The notes below the pieces were generated by a model. It had not been told where the DNA came from, did not search any database, and was given only the letters and a program-made list of their open reading frames with translations. A stretch of 64,000 nucleotides of DNA, from positions 2,914,001 to 2,978,000 of the forward strand of contig JASGHO010000001.1 of assembly GCA_047602305.1 (NCBI GenBank), read 5' to 3'. A program made the translations under genes and the position numbers. This document shows, piece after piece, positions 61,226 through 64,000 of this stretch (position 1 is its first letter; every line of letters starts with the position of its first letter). The stretch comes from Ancrocorticia sp047602305. Lineage in GTDB: Bacteria > Actinomycetota > Actinomycetes > Actinomycetales > Actinomycetaceae.

Positions 61226-61978
61226 GTGAATACCACGAGTTCATACCCTGCGCAGAGCTCTCCGGTGACCTGTGGGATTGCCGCGCTTGCGGCCGTCGCC
61301 GCGCGCTACCAGTTCCCCAACTATGTGCTGGCTCCAACTCCCGAAGTTGCCGCGATCCAGGCGCGCCTCCATCGTATTGCTGCCCGTACCGGTTTGCCGT
61401 GGCCGCGATGTTTGGGGACGTCCCCGTGGGCACTGGCTGCACTGGTGGGGAAGCTGACGGGCGAGCGCTACGAGACGCGGGTCTGGGCGTCGTCGTCGAA
61501 TAATTTTCGCTTGCTTCGGAACTTTCGCTCGGACTGGAACTGCTCTCCGGTCCGTAATTTTGGTTTGTTCTGGAACCTTCTCTCGTTCCGGAACCACAGC
61601 TCACCGCACAACCACAGCTCACCTCGGAACCAGGCCTTGCATGCCGTACTCCAGGCGGTGGAGGCAAACAAGGACTGTTTCCTCTACGTGGGTGGCCCAT
61701 CGGGCAAGCCTCTGCAAAGTTGGATTCCGCGGCATGTGGTCGCCGTGCTGGGTGCCGAATCCACCGAAACGACTCTCACGATCTTCGAACCGTCCTCGGG
61801 CAGAATTTTCCGGGTTCTGACGGATAGTCTTCTCGCATCGTCCGGCAAAGCGCGCCCCGAGTTTGGGAACTGGTGTTACCCGCTGCTTATCGTGGTGCCG
61901 GCAGCGGCACCGGCAGTGGAAAAAGAAGACCGGGGTAGGACATTCTCGGCCGAAGCAAACAGCACCGCCGAAGGTTAA
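61226..61978 (+). CDS. C39-like papain-fold protein, function unknown
   Basis: 250 residues; GTG after GGAGAGGGGA. SSPVTCGIAALAAVAARY looks like the catalytic Cys helix of C39/papain-like folds, and WIPRHVVAVLG then LTIFEPSSGRIF give the His and the acidic DPxxG-type position (Glu instead of Asp). That suggests a bacteriocin-leader-peptidase-like or transglutaminase-like fold, perhaps inactive. A His/Asn/Phe low-complexity insert (about 90-135; NNFRLLRNFRSDW, HSSPHNHSSPRNQ) has arisen from imperfect DNA repeats. The last 16 codons are the first, decayed unit of the 48-bp array that follows. No signal peptide. Confidence 0.6.
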   Translation: MNTTSSYPAQSSPVTCGIAALAAVAARYQFPNYVLAPTPEVAAIQARLHRIAARTGLPWPRCLGTSPWALAALVGKLTGERYETRVWASSSNNFRLLRNFRSDWNCSPVRNFGLFWNLLSFRNHSSPHNHSSPRNQALHAVLQAVEANKDCFLYVGGPSGKPLQSWIPRHVVAVLGAESTETTLTIFEPSSGRIFRVLTDSLLASSGKARPEFGNWCYPLLIVVPAAAPAVEKEDRGRTFSAEANSTAEG

Positions 61979-62148
61979 GGACGGTGGCGAACGGTAGCCG
62001 AAGAAAAGAGTGCAGACGAAGGTTAAGGACGGTGGCGAACGGTAGCCGAAGAAAAGAGTGCAGACGAAGGTTAAGGACGGTGGCGAACGGTAGCCGAAGA
62101 AAAGAGTGCAGACGAAGGTTAAGGACGGTGGCGAACGGTAGCCGAAGA
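61971..62148. repeat. 48-bp tandem array over a stop codon
   Basis: Three exact 48-bp copies and a partial fourth. The first contains the stop codon of the C39-like gene, and each later unit repeats that stop in the same frame. Open frames inside the array are by-products of the repeat. Confidence 0.92.
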
Positions 62149-62190
62149 CGGGGTGTTTTAGCGGCGTGTCGTGGTTAGTGTGGGCGTCCT

Positions 62191-62268
62191 GCTCATCGAC
62201 AACTGCCCTTAGCGTTGGGTATCGCCTCTATAACGGCGATACCCAACGCTAAGGGCAGTTGTCGGCGG
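62191..62268. repeat. Dispersed hairpin repeat (62-bp core), copy 2
   Basis: CAACTGCCCTTAGCGTTGGG and its exact complement form a 27-bp perfect stem (62200-62226 with 62235-62261) around TCTATAAC. Same family as 31241. It lies between convergent genes and probably serves as a terminator. Confidence 0.92.
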
Positions 62269-62330
62269 TTGGTTTATGTCGGCGGGCACATACGAAACCC
62301 ACGGACCTACGCACCCACGAAACCCGGCGG

Positions 62331-63707
62331 CTACGACTCCCGCCCCGCCAGCCTCTCCGCGATGAAGCGCATCGCGTCAACGGTCTCGACTTCGTCCTGC
62401 TCGGTCCCGTGATCACTCAACTTGACGATGACGGTGCGCGCATCCGGATCCACGTAAATGTACTGGCCGTACACGCCGATGGCGGTGAAATCGCCGTCAC
62501 TATTGGGGGAGTGCCACCACTGGGCGGAGTAGTTCCAGTCGCCCAGCTTGAGCCCGGAGGGGGTGGAGATGCGCTCGATCCATTCGGCGGGAACCACCTG
62601 GGTGTCCCCGACCCGCCCGTTATCCAGCACCATCTGCCCGATCTTCGCGAAGTCGCGAGCGGTGGCGTTGAGGCAGCAGAAGCCTTTCTCGGTGCCGCCT
62701 TCGCGGTCGAGGTTCCAGGTGGCGCCGGACTCGGCGCCGAGGGGAGTCCAGAGGTCGGTGGATGCTACTTCGGAGAGTGGGCGATCATTCACTTTCGCGA
62801 CGATCATGGCCAGCAGTTGGGTGTCGACGCTGCGGTATTCGCCCTGGCTGCCCGGCTCGAAGGCGAGCTGCTGGTTCTCGGGCAGTGATAGGTAACCGGG
62901 AAGGTCAGTGCTGAGAAGGAGCCGCGCGGTTCCGTTGACGGGCCACCACGGGTTGTAATTCTCCGAGACGTCGATGCCGGAGGCCATGTCCAGCAGGTCG
63001 CGCACGGTCACTTCGTCGTAAGTCGCCACGTCGTAAGTCGCCACGTCGTAAGTCACCTCATCGTAGGGAGTTGGGCTCGCGGCGCTGCCCGCGGGCCCTT
63101 CGGCGCGGGTCCGCAGCTCGGGCAGGACGTCCACGAGCAGGTCGTCTTCGGAGAGGTCGCCGCGGCCGATTGCCTGCCCAATCATCAGCGAGACCACCGA
63201 CTTCGCCACCGACCACGACGAGAGCCCACTCTCCCCATCAACTCCCTCCGAGTACCACTCGTACACGATCTTCCCGTCGTGCACCACGAGGAAGGCCCGA
63301 GAATTGGTGACGTCCAGCATCTCGTCGAGGGGGATGTCCGAACCCTTCCACGGGACAGTTCCGGGAATCTTGTCACCTTCGCTGCTTCCATCTACCTCGC
63401 CCGGCCCGCCACCTTCGCCCGGCCCGTCGGCTATACCCGGACTGCCACCGTCACTTTCGCTGCTTCCGCCACTTTCGCCGTTACCGTCTACCTCGAACGG
63501 CCTCGCCTCGCCAAGATTCTCCACCGGGCGCGCGGGAAAGACCTGTCCCTGTTCGGAGGGCTGAGTTGTGAAGAAATTCGCCCACTGATGCGGCGGGGGC
63601 ACCCGCATCGTGGCGGTGATTCCGTACGCGAGGGCAGTGATGGTGAGGACAGCGGCGAGGATGCCCGCCAGCCAGGTACGCCAGCGAGGTCGGGGAGTGA
63701 TTGCCAT
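62331..63707 (-). CDS. Membrane-anchored serine hydrolase, beta-lactamase/class C family
   Basis: 458 residues with an N-terminal anchor (WLAGILAAVLTITALAYGI) and an outward domain. The active SxxK is SWSVAKSV, the second motif is likely GEYRSVDTQ (Tyr-x-Ser/Asn), and the third SDHG (HxG type). After the anchor comes a Gly/Ser/Glu low-complexity stretch (about 68-112). A small in-frame triplication YDVATYDVATYDEVT (near 63015-63060) lies before the ELLDMASGI-like segment. These proteins are mostly peptidases or esterases such as EstB or 6-aminohexanoate hydrolase-like, not true beta-lactamases; the substrate is unknown. Confidence 0.85.
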   Translation of the reverse strand: MAITPRPRWRTWLAGILAAVLTITALAYGITATMRVPPPHQWANFFTTQPSEQGQVFPARPVENLGEARPFEVDGNGESGGSSESDGGSPGIADGPGEGGGPGEVDGSSEGDKIPGTVPWKGSDIPLDEMLDVTNSRAFLVVHDGKIVYEWYSEGVDGESGLSSWSVAKSVVSLMIGQAIGRGDLSEDDLLVDVLPELRTRAEGPAGSAASPTPYDEVTYDVATYDVATYDEVTVRDLLDMASGIDVSENYNPWWPVNGTARLLLSTDLPGYLSLPENQQLAFEPGSQGEYRSVDTQLLAMIVAKVNDRPLSEVASTDLWTPLGAESGATWNLDREGGTEKGFCCLNATARDFAKIGQMVLDNGRVGDTQVVPAEWIERISTPSGLKLGDWNYSAQWWHSPNSDGDFTAIGVYGQYIYVDPDARTVIVKLSDHGTEQDEVETVDAMRFIAERLAGRES

Positions 63708-63710
63708 GGA

Positions 63711-64000
63711 TCAGTGCTCCTTCGGAATAGCCGCCTGCACGGCCACCCACAGCGCGGAGAGCAGGGTTTCCAGGACGTCGTCGTCGCTGACGGCGGCGAG
63801 CGCGCCGGAGTGTCGGGCGATGCATGGGTGGGTCTCGGGCGAGAGCATCGCGTACGCGCCCGCCCACGCCTGATGATCGTTGCGCCGCAGCTCGGCCGGC
63901 AGCAGCGCCTGGGCCGCGCGCATACTCGCGTAGCTGAGAAGGGTGTCCGCGATCATGCGCTGCTGCGCCGCGATGAGCTCGTCCGGAACCCCGGCTTCGT
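63711..64000 (-). CDS. C-terminal part of a probable TetR-like regulator, cut by the window edge
   Basis: The frame is open to the right edge (EAGVPDELIAAQQRMIADTLL...) and stops at 63711, three bases before the hydrolase start, so the two genes form an operon. The visible 95 residues are all helical (ADTLLSYASMRAAQALLPAEL, DDDVLETLLSALWVAVQAAIP). This resembles the ligand domain of TetR-type regulators, but the DNA-binding part lies outside the window, so the call is tentative. Confidence 0.5.
   Translation of the reverse strand, partial: EAGVPDELIAAQQRMIADTLLSYASMRAAQALLPAELRRNDHQAWAGAYAMLSPETHPCIARHSGALAAVSDDDVLETLLSALWVAVQAAIPKEH

Noticed and set aside
61984..62178. 65-residue repeat protein in the 48-bp array
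   Set aside because: It exists only because the repeat period is divisible by three; no ribosome site and an abrupt end.

Overview
The window is a high-GC chromosomal segment of an actinobacterium. It carries a corynebacterial/mycobacterial-type cell-division pair (a gephyrin-like Glp next to its GlpR membrane partner), a Ruc-type redox chaperone behind a CIRCE operator, and a CAAX-free actinobacterial gene style with many GTG/TTG starts and 4- or 8-base gene overlaps. Several neighbourhoods (fused pabAB, a helicase-like giant gene with its tiny partner, a kynureninase island) suggest Actinomycetaceae or a relative, but the genus cannot be fixed from sequence alone.

Layout. 1-7 kb: end of a membrane protein, a secreted LamG-type lectin-like protein, an IS3 transposase relic, a GT2-GT4 fusion glycosyltransferase, AlkD-like glycosylase and a siderophore-esterase-like hydrolase. 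7-13 kb: a peptide/nickel-type ABC importer (lipoprotein, two permeases, one polypeptide with two ATPase domains). 13-17.5 kb: a degenerate helicase with a nuclease-like C terminus. 17.8-23.5 kb: mscL, a SAF-domain protein, ruc, 5-formyl-THF cyclo-ligase, glp and glpR. 23.6-25 kb: tRNA-Ala(CGC), a duplicated tRNA end, a VOC protein and two antitoxin relics. 25-29.6 kb: a kynurenine island (permease, kynureninase, Lrp regulator, formamidase). 29.8-37.4 kb: a MATE exporter with an iron box, GH3 and GH13 glycosidases and a ROK regulator. 37.4-40.5 kb: three orphan genes and a maltose acetyltransferase. 40.7-50.5 kb: an iron-siderophore island (a siderophore-interacting protein fused to a methyltransferase, binding lipoprotein, two FecCD permeases, FepC-type ATPase, and two type-I ABC half-transporters with complementary degenerate ATPase sites). 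50.9-56 kb: a DUF559-type gene, two EamA permeases, and TetR and LysR regulators. 56-61 kb: a p-aminobenzoate operon. 61-64 kb: a C39-like protein, a beta-lactamase-family protein and a truncated gene at the edge.

Iron theme. A near-consensus DtxR/IdeR box (43852-43870) sits between the divergent binding-protein and permease genes. A second good match precedes the MATE exporter (29771-29789). A weak third palindrome precedes the peptide-type ABC lipoprotein. Together with the esterase and the SIP-methyltransferase this suggests one iron-responsive set: export, capture, import, and reductive or hydrolytic release.

The window is also rich in small dispersed repeats. There is a 194-197 bp MITE-like element (2 copies), an 85 bp hairpin (2 copies plus a half), a 67 bp bipartite hairpin (3 copies, two of them flanking the DUF559 gene), a 60-76 bp hairpin (2 copies, one forming the end of the MATE reading frame), 7-, 24/48-, 26- and 48-bp tandem arrays, and a 13-mer found 8 times.
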